From NCBI GenBank assembly GCA_029204225.1, contig CM055098.1:7280746-7344745 (forward strand): a stretch of DNA of 64,000 bases, given 5' to 3'. Below the pieces are notes generated by a model. It worked only from the letters and a program-made list of their open reading frames with translations, was not told where the DNA came from and did not search any database. Each line of letters begins with the position of its first letter. Positions within the stretch are counted from its first letter, which is position 1. The stretch comes from Diphasiastrum complanatum (lineage: Eukaryota; Streptophyta; Lycopodiopsida; Lycopodiales; Lycopodiaceae). The position numbers and the translations under genes were made by a program. Positions 11,440-23,600 of this stretch are shown here, piece by piece.

Positions 11440-11656
11440 ATGTGCATTATTTCAATGAAAGCTGTTGCTCCTCTTTTTCTCCTGCGACGGTCGCTCTATG
11501 CTACCCTTTCACCAGCATACTGCAACACTGCAGCCACTACATCATCTGCCCATTGCTCCTGCTACACATACTCTTTTGCATCTGGGTTGCTCAAATCGAT
11601 CCGTGCCTTCTCCGCAATGTCAGCAGACACTGCTGCCTCACCTTCTTCTTCAAATG
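11440..11656 (+). CDS. FAH-like gene, proposed exon 1 (transit peptide)
   Basis: Starts at ATG 11440 (or 11455) and ends before GTTGGT, phase 1. The encoded 72 residues are rich in Ser, Ala, Arg and Leu with almost no acidic residues ([12 protein letters not shown], then [13 protein letters not shown]), as in mitochondrial targeting peptides. Linking it to exon 2 is supported by phase (G|AT gives Asp) and by the total length being a multiple of three. The donor is weak and intron 1 would be 23.6 kb, so it could instead be exon 1 of another gene or not coding. Confidence 0.4.
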
Positions 11657-14600
11657 GTTGGTACTACTATTTCCTACAATGCCCCTACTTACTTGGGTAC
11701 GCAACTTACTTGGCTTGGATGTTACGACTTTTCTTTATAGTTTTAGTTTCTCAAAGTCATACGTTCTTGAGCTGAAGATGAAGCCATGCCAGCGCTATTT
11801 GATCTTTAGCCTAGGGTACTTTCTGTTTTTGTGTTGTGACAAAAATTGACAAGAATAATTGAAAATTATGTATTTTTCAGTCTGAATGAGAAAACCTGCA
11901 CCAGTGTCAAATAGAAGGGGACGGTAAACTGCTGGCATAGTTCCAACGAATAATCAAACTAAACAACTATTGAATTGTAACAACACTAAGAAGTAAATCC
12001 AAGGGGGCTGAAGAATGATACAATGGTGGCTGAGCTGGAGATGATTGCCGGTAATGTAGTGTGCTTAGATGACCGTTGCTGAGCTCCTGGATGTGGTGGA
12101 TGCAAAGAACATGGCGTGCTGCCTATGGTGTGGTGTGTAGATTGTATGCACTGTCTCTGGGTGCGATGCCTAGTTGGGACATTTGCCTCACCCTGAAAAC
12201 CATCCTTTGCATTAAAATCATGTCGTGAGCAGCGGCGCTCGAAATATGAGGTGATGGGTGGCTGTAAGAGATCACGACCTTTGCAAAGCAATATGACATC
12301 AAAGATTCGGGCATATCAATATGCATAGTCTACAGTTCTTGAAGATGCATAATCTAGTAATCATATAACCTGAGATCACACAAGATGGAAATGTATTTGA
12401 AGGCTTTATCATGGGAAAACAACATAGAGGAAGATTCCAAATTGGAGAGAGCTACATATATTCTTGCTAGGACTTCTAGCTAGATGGGATTGACCAACTG
12501 ATTGGGTCCATCACAGATCCTGAAGTGACATATACAAAATAGATCGAACCTCAGTGTAGATTACAGGGGATTGAATAAGATCACTGTAAAGCACAAGTAT
12601 CCGATGCCCAGGATTGATGATCTACTGGATGCGTTGCAAGGTGCAACCATTTTCAATAAGATAGATCTCAAAAGTGTATACCATCAGATACGGATTCGAG
12701 ATGAAAAGACGTCCAGAATACGGCCTTCCGAACCCGTTTCGGTCATTATGAATTTTTGGTTATGCCATTTGGGTTAACCAATGCCCCAGCCACGTTCATG
12801 ATGCTCATGAACGAGATGCGGTCGAGGAGCATGAGGTTCATCTCAAGACCGTGCCAATGCTCAGAAGACAGAGTTGTGTAAGACTCGTGTCGAGTATTTG
12901 GGTCACGTAGTGACTGCTGAGGCTATTTTGGTTGACCCAACCAAGGTGGCTGTGGTTAAGAAGTGGCCGAGGCCTGCCGATATACGCCAATTACAATCTT
13001 TCTTAAGTTTTTGAAAATTCTACCGGCAGTTCGTTAGGGACCGTACATATCGGGAATTTGAGAATGGAAATTGGGTGTATTTACTAGTCCCTTCGAAGTC
13101 AAAGGTGCTATGCATAGGAAAGTGCGCCAAGTTATCTCCTAGGTATTGTGGACCATGGTTGATTATTAAGAAGGTGAGCCAAGTAGCTTATAAGCTACAG
13201 CTACCTGTAGGATGCAAGGTGCATCCAGTATTCCATGTTAGCAAACTGAAGAGATGTTTGCACGATGGCGATAGCCTGGTGGAAGGTCTAGTGTCTCTTG
13301 AGGAGAAAGACAGCACAGGTTATGGGCCAGACAGAATCCTAGATCGAAGGGAGCGACCATTGCGGAATCGTCTCCTTCAAGAGTATCTAGTAACCTGGAA
13401 AGGGCATCCGTTGTCAGATGCTACCTGGGAGACGCGACAGGCGTTGCAGAAGTCTTACCTAGAGTTTGTCATCGAGGACCGATGACTTGCCAGAGGAGGG
13501 AAGGATTGTTAGAGTCCAGTTACGACTCTATCACGACCTCGGCACGGCCGGTTGCCAAAGGGCCTAAGGCCTAGTATTGGCAAGGGTCGGTGACCGAGGA
13601 GGACATCTGTCCCAAGTTGGGACCGGTGCGTCACGAGCAGTGACCCGGTGTGGCCGCCTGACAAGCTGTCAGAGATGCTGTGTGTCTTGACCGTCAGGAC
13701 CCTAGCCGTCAGTGATGAGATGCTAGCCGGCAAGTAGTTGGGGTGACCAAGAGTGTCACAGGTCTTTGTCAGGGCACGGGGGTGGTACCCTATGAGTCGC
13801 TCAGTATTCATGTCACAGGGGCCAGGCATGCCAAGTGGACTGATCACCCACAGGTGGATGCCATGTGCCAGTTGACAGGAATAGCAGGTAGAAGGACTCA
13901 AGGAGGGGGTGCCTATGGTTGGGAGGTTCATTCTACACACCGGCTTCTAGGATTCACGAGCTTGGAGAGACTGGCTTGTGACAAAAATGCTCTTCATACT
14001 CTTCAAGTTGGTTTGATTATAAATTTATGCATCGTCTAAATCACAAACTTCTCCAGATTTGGACAAAGAATCGCTACTCCACTTGAACTTGTGCCACTCG
14101 TCGAACGTGTCTCTGTCTTGTATGTTGAATACCATTTGAACCTTTTGAAGATCTGGTAGTCCTCTCTCCTGGTTGTGTCTGTTTGAACAAGAATAAGTCA
14201 ACGTTGGGAAATGAAGTCAATTAAGTCTCTACCTATGGACGAGGAATGTATCCCATTACAATTCAACACCCCAATCCTCAGATGGTGTGGATGGGCCTCT
14301 AGGATGCTCCCTTGCTTGGGGGCTGCAACTCCCTATTACTGGAGCCTCTAGGTGCACCATCAATTTATTTTGTAATAGACTTGGCCATCCTTGTATATCA
14401 CCATACCCTCACAATGATGGCTCAATTTAGTCTTAAGAAAGCGTGTCACTTCCTCAATAGCATTTTGTGTGTCCCTAGTATCTCTTACCATAATATTGAG
14501 AGTTTTTTGCTCTCTAAGTTGCTCTTCCGAAATGGTAGTTGAGATAACGGAGGACGTCGATGCATTTGGTGTACTTCCTTTCTTCGACATGGCTGCCCAT

Positions 14601-17600
14601 GAAAGGGCTTCTTCTTTATGTTGTTCAATCTTGGTTTAGGGTTCTTGGACCTTTGTTGAGGTGGATTCTGGTGATGCAAGCTTCAAGCTGCCTAATTTCT
14701 GCTCCAAGGAAGTAATCTTTGACTGCATTTGGCTCCTCTCATCCATAAGATTTGCTACCATTGCCTTTAGTTGAACCATTTCCTACATCATGGTATGAAA
14801 TTCCAGGCTTAGCTACTCCAACTACTAGGTAATATATTGCTCATAGAAGTTATATGGGGTAGATAGATAAGATTTGGTTGAATAGGAGAGTGAGAACGAG
14901 TAGAGAGAAAGGGGAAGAGAGGGAGGGATGTGGGTGGGCAGTGTAATAGTTCCTAACACCACAGTAGGGCAAACACTAACTGATCCACCCAACCTTGCCT
15001 ACTCCCCGATATAGAGTAAGCCCCTCCTAACCCAGTGTGAGGACTGGTAGTATGCAACTGCCAAGTGTCGGCCACGTGGCACTGACGTGGCCGACTGCAC
15101 GTCGGGACCCAACTTGGGGCTCTGTCCTGTTGACAGGGTCACCCTGACTGTGGTATCTGACCTATCTGTGTTCTCTAGGGTTCGGCACTGGTCACGAGCT
15201 CGTAACACTCCCTCCCCCTTAAGAACCGTGCGAAGGACGCTGCCTCTTTCCCAAGTGGCATTCTCAACAGGCTGATCATTCCACTTGACCAGATAGTCTC
15301 GGTATAGAGTATGACGAGTCTGTGTCTCTTTACTATCAAGAATCTCCTCTGGTTCATGTGGAGGTTGCTGAGGATCCAATGGGAGAACTAGAACACTGTC
15401 CCCTACCAGATTTTCTGATCTAGCTAAGGCTTTTCGTAACTGACTTACATGAAAGACTGGAAAAACCTTACTACTGTGTGGGAGTTGTAGTTCATAGGTG
15501 ACCTCGCCAGGTCTCTTACTGATAGTAAAGGGACCACAATACCTAGGAGACAACTTAGCACACACTCCTGATTTGAGGGTTTTAGAGTCAACTGGGACTC
15601 TCAAGTAGACTTTCTCACCAGTGGAGAACTGCACATCCCGTCTGTGTGGATCTGTATAATGCTTGGCTCGATCCTGGGACTGCCTAATGCTACGCTTAGC
15701 ATGTTCTATCATCTGGTTTAGGTCCTCTAAAAAGTTTCTGGCTGCTTCAACTTTTTCTTGTTTAAACCCCACAGCTGTGGGTGAGCGTGGCTGAAAACCA
15801 TACATCAGCATAAGCGGGCTGTATCCCGTAGCTAAATGTTTGGTACTGTTATAAGCAAACTCTAATATCGAGAGATACTCCTCCCAATTAGTCTGCTTCT
15901 TGCTGACGTATGCACGAAGCATATCCTCCAACACCTGATTTACCCTCTCTGTTTGACCGTGCGTCTGTGGATGGTCAGTGATACTCATATTAAGTTTAGT
16001 ATGGAGATGATGGAATACTGCCCTCCAAAAATTTCCATTAAACTTACTGTCCCGGTCGCTGACTATGCCGGAAGGTAGACCGTACAATTTAAATAGCCCG
16101 TCTACAAACAACCTTGCTAACTCTGGAGCTCTAACGGTTGTTTTGGTCAGAATAAAATGAGCCATTTTGGTTAGACGGTCACACTGTGACCCATATAGCG
16201 TCATTACCCTTTTGGGTTTTAGGCAGGCCTACTATAAAATCCATGGAGATACTCTCCCATTTACCAGCTGGTATTTCTAAGGGCTGCAACAACCCTCCCG
16301 CCTTTAAACGCTCTGCTTTGTTCACTTGACATTTTTGGCAATTGGTTACATATTGTTGGACGTCCTTTTTCATACTGGGCCAGAAAAATTGCCTACGAAG
16401 AAGCTCATAGGTCTTCTGTATGCCTGGGTGTCCCGCACTAGGATTGTCATGACATTCATATAGGACCTGCTGCCTATAATCCTCTGAATTGGGGACACAT
16501 ACTCTATCTCTATAGAGCAAGTACTCATCCTGAATGGAATACTGTTTCCATTTGAATCCTTGAGTCAACTGACCCTCAACCACTGGGGTTTGCTTGGGTA
16601 ATACAGGCTCAGAATCCTCAACGTCATCTGACGTATACTCGGACTCATCATCATCCTCAACGACAGTTGCCGTATCCTTGGATGAACTGGCACCAGCCCC
16701 GAGAACTGGTTCTGGAGTCTGTAACTGTCTGCTCTGGGCTGAGTTCCAGATAGTAGAGAAAAATGCATCGTGCTTGGACTTCCCTCTCAAGGACTCGAGT
16801 AACTCATTACGAATCTGAGTAAAAAAAATCAGCTCGTTTATCATAGGCATTCTGCTAAGGGCATCTGCTACTGTATTGAATTTCCCCCGTCTATATCTGA
16901 TAGACATATCAAACTCTTGCATCAACTCTGCCCAACGAGCTTTCCGACCTCTAAGCTCATGGTCTGTCAGGACCTCAAAGTTGGCACCATACAAATAATG
17001 CCTCCAAGTCTTAAGGGCATGGACTATAGAAAAGTGTTCCTTTTCATAGGCACTGTACCTAGTTTGAGCTGGCTCGAGTTTTTTACTCTCAAACGCAACT
17101 GGTCGTCCACCCTGAGTTAGCACAGCACCGACTGCAAAGTCGCTAGCATCTGTTTCGACCACAAATGGCTGATTGGGGTCGACGACTTTTAAAACTGGTG
17201 CTGTAGCTAAGGCTGTTTTGAGAGCATCAAAGCTCTCCTGCTGTGCGGACTCCCAAATGAACTCCTTTCCCTTCTCCTTAAGAAGATTTGTCATGAGAAT
17301 TGCTCTCTGAGCTTATTCCTTGACAAATCGTCTGTAATATCCCGCCAAACCAAGAAAGATCTGAAGTTCCAAAATATTCTGAGGTCTCAGCCAACTGAGT
17401 ATGGCTTTAACCTTATTTGGGTCCATCTTAATCTTATCTGAAGAGATAATGTGACCCAAATATGCTATTTCTTCAATGAAGAATTCACACTTGGATTGTT
17501 TAGCACAAAGTTTATGCTTTCTGAGCAGTCGAAACACCTTTCTGAGGTGTTTTAGATGCTCCTTCCTCGTTTTGCTGTAGACGAGGATGTCATCTAAAAA

Positions 17601-20600
17601 TACGACTACAAACTTACCCAAGTATGGTCTGAGGACACTGTTCATCAAGGTCATAAAGGTAGCTGGAGCATTTGTGAGCCCAAATGGCATCACCTTAAAC
17701 TCATAATGACCATGACGAGTCCTAAAGGCTGTTTCGGGACATCTTCTGATTTTATACGGACTTGATGATATCCCGATCTGAGGTCTATTTTACTGAAAAA
17801 CTTAGCCCCGTCGAGTTGATCAAACAACTCGTCTGCCCGAGGCATAGGATATTTATTCTTAATTGTGACTTTATTGAGGGCTCTGTAATCTATGCAAAGA
17901 CGCATAGATCACTCTTTCTTTTTCACCAAAAGGACTGGTGAGGCCCATGGTGAACTACTGGTCTGAATTTGGCCTTTCCCAAGATAATTTGTTAACTGGC
18001 TAGTTATTTCTTCATCCTCTGTTCGGCTGACCCGATACGGAGGTTTAGAAACAGGTGCTGTACCTGGTAGTAGGTTTATTACATGATCTACCTCTCTGTT
18101 AGGTGGCAAACCATGTGGCAAATCTTTAGGAAAAACATCTTTAAATTTAGACAATAAAGTTTCTAATTTACTGATTTTCTGCTGTAAAGAACTAGAAATA
18201 GAAACTTCAGGAATAAACTGAAAGTCACATAAGAATACTTGATGGTCATCGTCTCTGATTAGCTGACAAAGCTCTGAACTGCAGACCATAGGGCTGTTGG
18301 GAACATCATGCTTCCTATGCAACTGGATCTCTTGGCCTTTATGCTGAAAGCTGAGGGTGTTCTCCTGATAATTTTTGTGGAGGGAAGGTCCTAAACTGTG
18401 GAGCCAATCTCTTCCGAGAACAATGTCTGTGCGATCCAGGTGCATTATCTGAAAGTTTATTTCATCTTGGTACCCCTGAATACCAAGATTCAAGTTACTT
18501 ACCATAGTTTCCCAGATTTTCTTATCTTCACCCTTAGCTAGTGAAACTATGTACCTATGCTAACTAGGTACTTCTGGTAGTTTAAGTTTTTTAACCATGG
18601 TGTAGTTGATGAAATAATGGGTTGCCCCATCATCAACCATAATTCTAACTGACTGGTTACCAACTTTCCCATGCATACATACTAGGTCATGCGGCCCAAA
18701 GCTAAAGGGTCTCGCTAGCATTGCAGAGTTTAGCTGGCAACAATGTTCACGGTCTTCATGATACACTTTGATCTCGGAAGCTGCCGAGTCACTGGGGAAA
18801 CTTACAGTTTGAACAAGATGAACTTGTTTCTTATCTTTTTTATCTTTCTTAGTGAAAGGCCCCTTGGGACACTGTCTGACTGTGTGTCCCTTGCCCATAC
18901 ACACAAAGCACAAACGTTCTTGTTTGGCTTTCTCAAAATCTTCTGGTTTTAAGGGCTGTATGAGTGAAGGGCGTTTCTGAGGAGCTTCACCTTTAATTTT
19001 ATCTTCTTTTTTTCTTTTTAAAAATTTCTTTTTAAACTGAAAGTCTTTCTGAGGAAGCTGCTCGCCCTCTTCCTACCCACTGAATCATCATAGATTTGAG
19101 CATATCTGAGAGCTTGCTCAAGGGTAGTAGGCGAGTTTTTCTGGACCTCTACTTTATATTTATCTTTGAGGCCAAGGACAATCCCCTGATCTTTTGATAA
19201 TCATCCATATTTTTGATTTTTAAAATTGCTTCTCAATACTGCGAGATATATTGGATTAGGGACTTGTCCATTACTGTTCTTTCCCAGGCTTCCCAGGCCC
19301 TATCAAGTTCATTTTCCGCTAGGAATTCTCTTAGGAAGGCTTCTTCAAAGGCCTTCCATGACCCGGGAGTCTGCCCAATCTCTTGGAGATTTAACCACCG
19401 CTTGTAGGCCATGGGCCTTAAGAAAAGACTGGCCTCAATTGCTTGCAAATGGTCAGGGGTTTGTTTAAGAGCATGAATGTTCTTCCATTTGCTGAGGAAG
19501 GTTTGTAGAATATCTGCATTTCTATCTTTCTCTTCCCCAATAAAAGTAGGAGGCTTTAAATATTTAAAGACACTGGGGTGAGACCGCAAAGTCTCACCCG
19601 AGACTGATGGAAGTGGAGAAGGGGACAACTGAGAAGTGGAGGGAAGGCTTCCTTTTGCGGAACTCAAAATCAAGCCTTTAAGTTCAGCGAACGAGTCGTC
19701 CACACTGGACTTGAAATTGGCTAATGCCAACTTTAGTTCATCCACTTCTGTTACCAAACTGCTCCTTGGTAACCAATTCGTCGAGTTCTTCGGCGAACTG
19801 TTCCTGTTCTTCCATTTCCATAGGTTCTTTCCCTTTACTGTAAGCCAAGGCTTCTGTTTCAAGTTCGTCGATGCCTCTCTCCGGGGGTTGATCAGGTCCC
19901 TGAGGAGTGGTCATTTTCAGAACTGAAAGAGAGGTACCTTAACTTCTGAAAAAAAAGTCAGAAAGACTAATTTACAACTGTACAAAGGAAGGGAAAGATG
20001 ACTTAGCTATTTCTGAGGACTGTACTTTCAAAGAAAATACGAAGAGGAACCCTCTCAACTCTTTTACCCAAATTTTCAGACCTGCTGTCCCGGAAAATCC
20101 CAGTTTGTAGCTCCAAAATGGTACCAAAATTTCCGGTTTCTTGAGTAGAGTAGCTCGTTGGCTTGCTAGCAGACCTGTGGCTCTGAAAAATTTGAATGGA
20201 AGTCCGAAAAAGTGCAAATAGATCTGAATTCTTTTGCTATCCCCCCTCGCTGATCTGGCAGCTTCTGATTTGGTTCTTAAAAACCAAATTTGAAGCCCAA
20301 AATCACTCGCAAATTCTGAAATTCTGGTGGCAGCCTGCTCGCTGATCTGTAGCAAGAGAATCTGATGCTCCAACCTCTGAAAAATCTCTGGAAACAAGGG
20401 TGAAACTTCACTTTTTTTCTTGTCTGTCCAGCGCTGGCTCTGCTGCTCGAATTTGGATCAGAAATCGCTCTAATCTACTGAAAATTTCCTACGAAATTCA
20501 GGATTGAGGGCCACTGTACTTGCGATGGATCTGCTCGCTGATCTCTGCTCTAAATCCGCTCTGAAACCTGTGCAAGAAAATCTATCTTTAAAATCGTGGA

Positions 20601-23600
20601 AATTCTCCCAAATTCGGATGAATAGGAGGCTGTCCCTACAATGACTCTCCTCCTCTATACTTTTCTGAGAATCTCTAAGATTTTCCCTATCTTTTGATAG
20701 CTTTCTCTACTGCTGCTACGTCAAAGATGGAGATGGCTCTGATACCAGTGTAATAGTTCCTAACACCACAGTAGGGCAAACACTAACTGATCCACCCAAC
20801 CTTGCCTACTCCCTGATATAGAGTAAGTTCCTCCTAGCCCAGTGTGAGGACTGGTAGCATGCAACTGCCAAGTGTCGGCCACGTGGCACTGACGTGGCCG
20901 ACTGCACGTTGGGACCCAACTGGGGGCCCTGTCCTGCTGACAGGGTCCCTGGACCGTGTTAGGCCCACCATGGCTATGGACCGTGCTGGGGCACACTACT
21001 CACACTGTCTTGCCCTGTTGGTTGTGTACGCTGGACACGACCCTGACTGTGGTATCTGGAGGAGGGGGGCTGGGTCCTCCAAGGTGAGTCTCGATATCTA
21101 GTATGATGCTCGAGTGTAGTCTCAAGGAAATATTTTACTTCCTCAAGAGCATTTTTTGAGTATTTGCAATCCCCCTTACTTTGATATTGAGTGCTTTCTC
21201 TTCCCTAGATTTCTCTCATAAAAAAGTAGTTGAAATAGTCGCAGAGATGGGGGCACTTGGTTCACTACCCCTTTTGAGAATGATCGCCCAAAAAAGACTT
21301 TTCTTTCTGCTTGTTGATTGGGTTTTGTTGTTTGATAAACCTTTAGTTATATATCGATTATTCACCACCATTGTCGGTTCTAAGAGCTTTGATCTTTCTT
21401 CCTATGTGTTGCTCAACACTCTCTTTATTAATATTGAAAAAATGGAAAGCTTCAAATTTGGGCTTCATAAAATAAACAACAGCTCTTTTCGAATAATCGT
21501 CAATAAATTTAATAAAGAATTTAGCACCAAGTAACGGTAGTGTCTGCGTCGGGCCACATATCTGAATGAATTATGTCTTACAAATTTCTAGATAAGTGTT
21601 CTTGATTTGACTTGAAAGGCCTTCTAGTATTCTTTCCTATGATACAATTCTGGCAGATTGGAGGGTCGATAGTTCGATAATCAAAATCAAGAACTAAAAA
21701 ATGTTTAGACGTATTTGCAATAGATACATGATTCAAGTGCCCAAGTCTATAATGCCAAATTAATTCTTTATTTTAACATTGAGCTGCTTAAAGCACGATC
21801 AATCATAGAATAACATTGAGCAAGCCGATAGAGATATCCTTGCCTTTTTCCAAGTGTCCTTCTCTTTATCGAGAATTTTACAAGAATCTGACCCAAACTC
21901 TACCTTATGTCCTAAATCAACGATTCTGTTGACAAACAGCAGATTTGTTGCCAGCTTTGTAACATACAATACTTTTGGAATGAGTTTGGATTGTCCATTC
22001 TAGAAATTCAGCTTGACAATACCTTCACCTTCAATCATGTGGAAGCTGTTGTCTCCAAGGTGGTGAACGAAATTTTTCGTATTGTAAGCCGAATAGTCGT
22101 GGGACCATTCTTGATGGCTTGTCATGTGTTGTGTTGTGCCGATAGGGATATCCTTACCTTTTTCGAGAATTTTACAAGAATCTGATCCAAACTCTACCTT
22201 ATGTCCTAAATCAGCGATTCTGTTGACAAATAGCAGATTTGTTGCCAGATTTGGAACATACAATACTTTTGGAATGAGTTTGGATTGTCCATTCTAAAAA
22301 TTCAGCTTGATAGTACCTTCACCTTCAATCATGTGGGAGCTATTGTTTCCAAGGTGAACGAATTTTTTCGTATTGTAAGCCAAATAGTCGTGGAACCATT
22401 CATGATGGCTTGTCATGTGTTGTGTCACTCCAGAATCAAGGATCCATTGATTGACATGGTGATGATTCACCATGACTGCGTTCTACTCATCTTCATCTTC
22501 GAATTTCTGTTCTGTTATGGTTAGTGCATTGGCTTGCTGGTCCAATTGCTTGTTATTGTTGTTGTTGAACTTGAGGATTCGGCAGTCCTGGATCTTGTGA
22601 TTTATCTGTTTGCAATGTTTACAGAACATCTTCTTCTTGTTCTGAGCAGGTTGCTGATTCTGATTTGGGCTTGGCTTCTGTGACTGCTTCTGATTCGAGT
22701 CAAATTGTTTGACCACCTTCTTGTTTGGTTGCTTCTTCGAGCCTCTCTTGAAGTAAAGAGATTGTTAGTCTTCGATGGAGGACGAGGATGCACCATTCGT
22801 TTGGATCTCCTCCTGTAGCAGCATAGTTACAACTCTAGACAAAAGAAAGTTTTGAGTGGGTCGAAATGACCATCACCCAGTTTTTATATGAGGACGGTAG
22901 GCTGGACAATAAGGTCATGACAACATCCAAATCTTCGATGACTGAACCCATGGCTGCCATCTGCTCAAGCAGAGTCTTGAATTGATTGATATGATTCTGA
23001 ATAGAATCACCTTTTGACATTCTGAGTGGATTTTTTTTTCCTCAGATGCAGTTTCAAAGTGACGTTACTCACTTCGTAGAGTGTGCTCAAGATGTCCCAA
23101 GCTTCCTTAGGAGATTGGGCTTGTCTGATGTGGCCGTATTTGATATATTAAGGGGGATTAAGGCGAAAGCGTTACCATCCTTGAGCTTCCATTTAGAAAT
23201 GCCTTGCGCATCGACATTGGGAAGTAGTTCAACACCCGCGACTTTCTCCCAAAGTTCCTTGGCCATTAGCACGACTTTCATCTTGAATTTCAATTTGATC
23301 CATCGAGCTTGTCTACCATTAGACCAGACTTCAATTGAGAATACTTCAGGAAATTTGAGACAGTTATATGCAAATAGTAGATTGTATGACTTCTAAACAA
23401 TCTAGTGAATGCTTACTCTGTATCGGAACAAGAAATGTTTAGATATCAGATTATTGCTCTGAAACCATGTTGGGAATCGAGTGACTCCTCAGTGAATGAA
23501 CTACGTCTATCAAATTTGAGCTATCTTCGATAATTCGATGATAGCTCTACTTGATCCAAGCTTCATGTTGCCAGGATTGAAACATCCGATCCCGTAGACA

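Larger units (their letters stand above)
14942..21058 (-). mobile_element. Ty3/gypsy chromovirus G2, near full length, 6.1 kb
   Basis: Layout on the minus strand: 5' LTR (21058-20749, truncated), primer site 20747-20735, leader, gag from ATG 19914, protease, RT, RNase H, integrase with chromodomain, purine tract complement (15208-15223), and 3' LTR (15207-14942). Several stops and frameshifts make it inactive. It lies in the proposed intron 1 of the FAH gene, opposite to its transcription. Diverged LINE ORF1-like sequence lies on both sides (14360-14590 and 21115-21345). Confidence 0.9.

Noticed and set aside
13509-14039. Open frames on both strands after the G1 chromodomain
   Set aside because: They lie in the LTR and have no recognisable domain.
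19972-20397. 141-codon minus-strand open frame
   Set aside because: It lies in the G2 leader between primer site and gag, with no motif.
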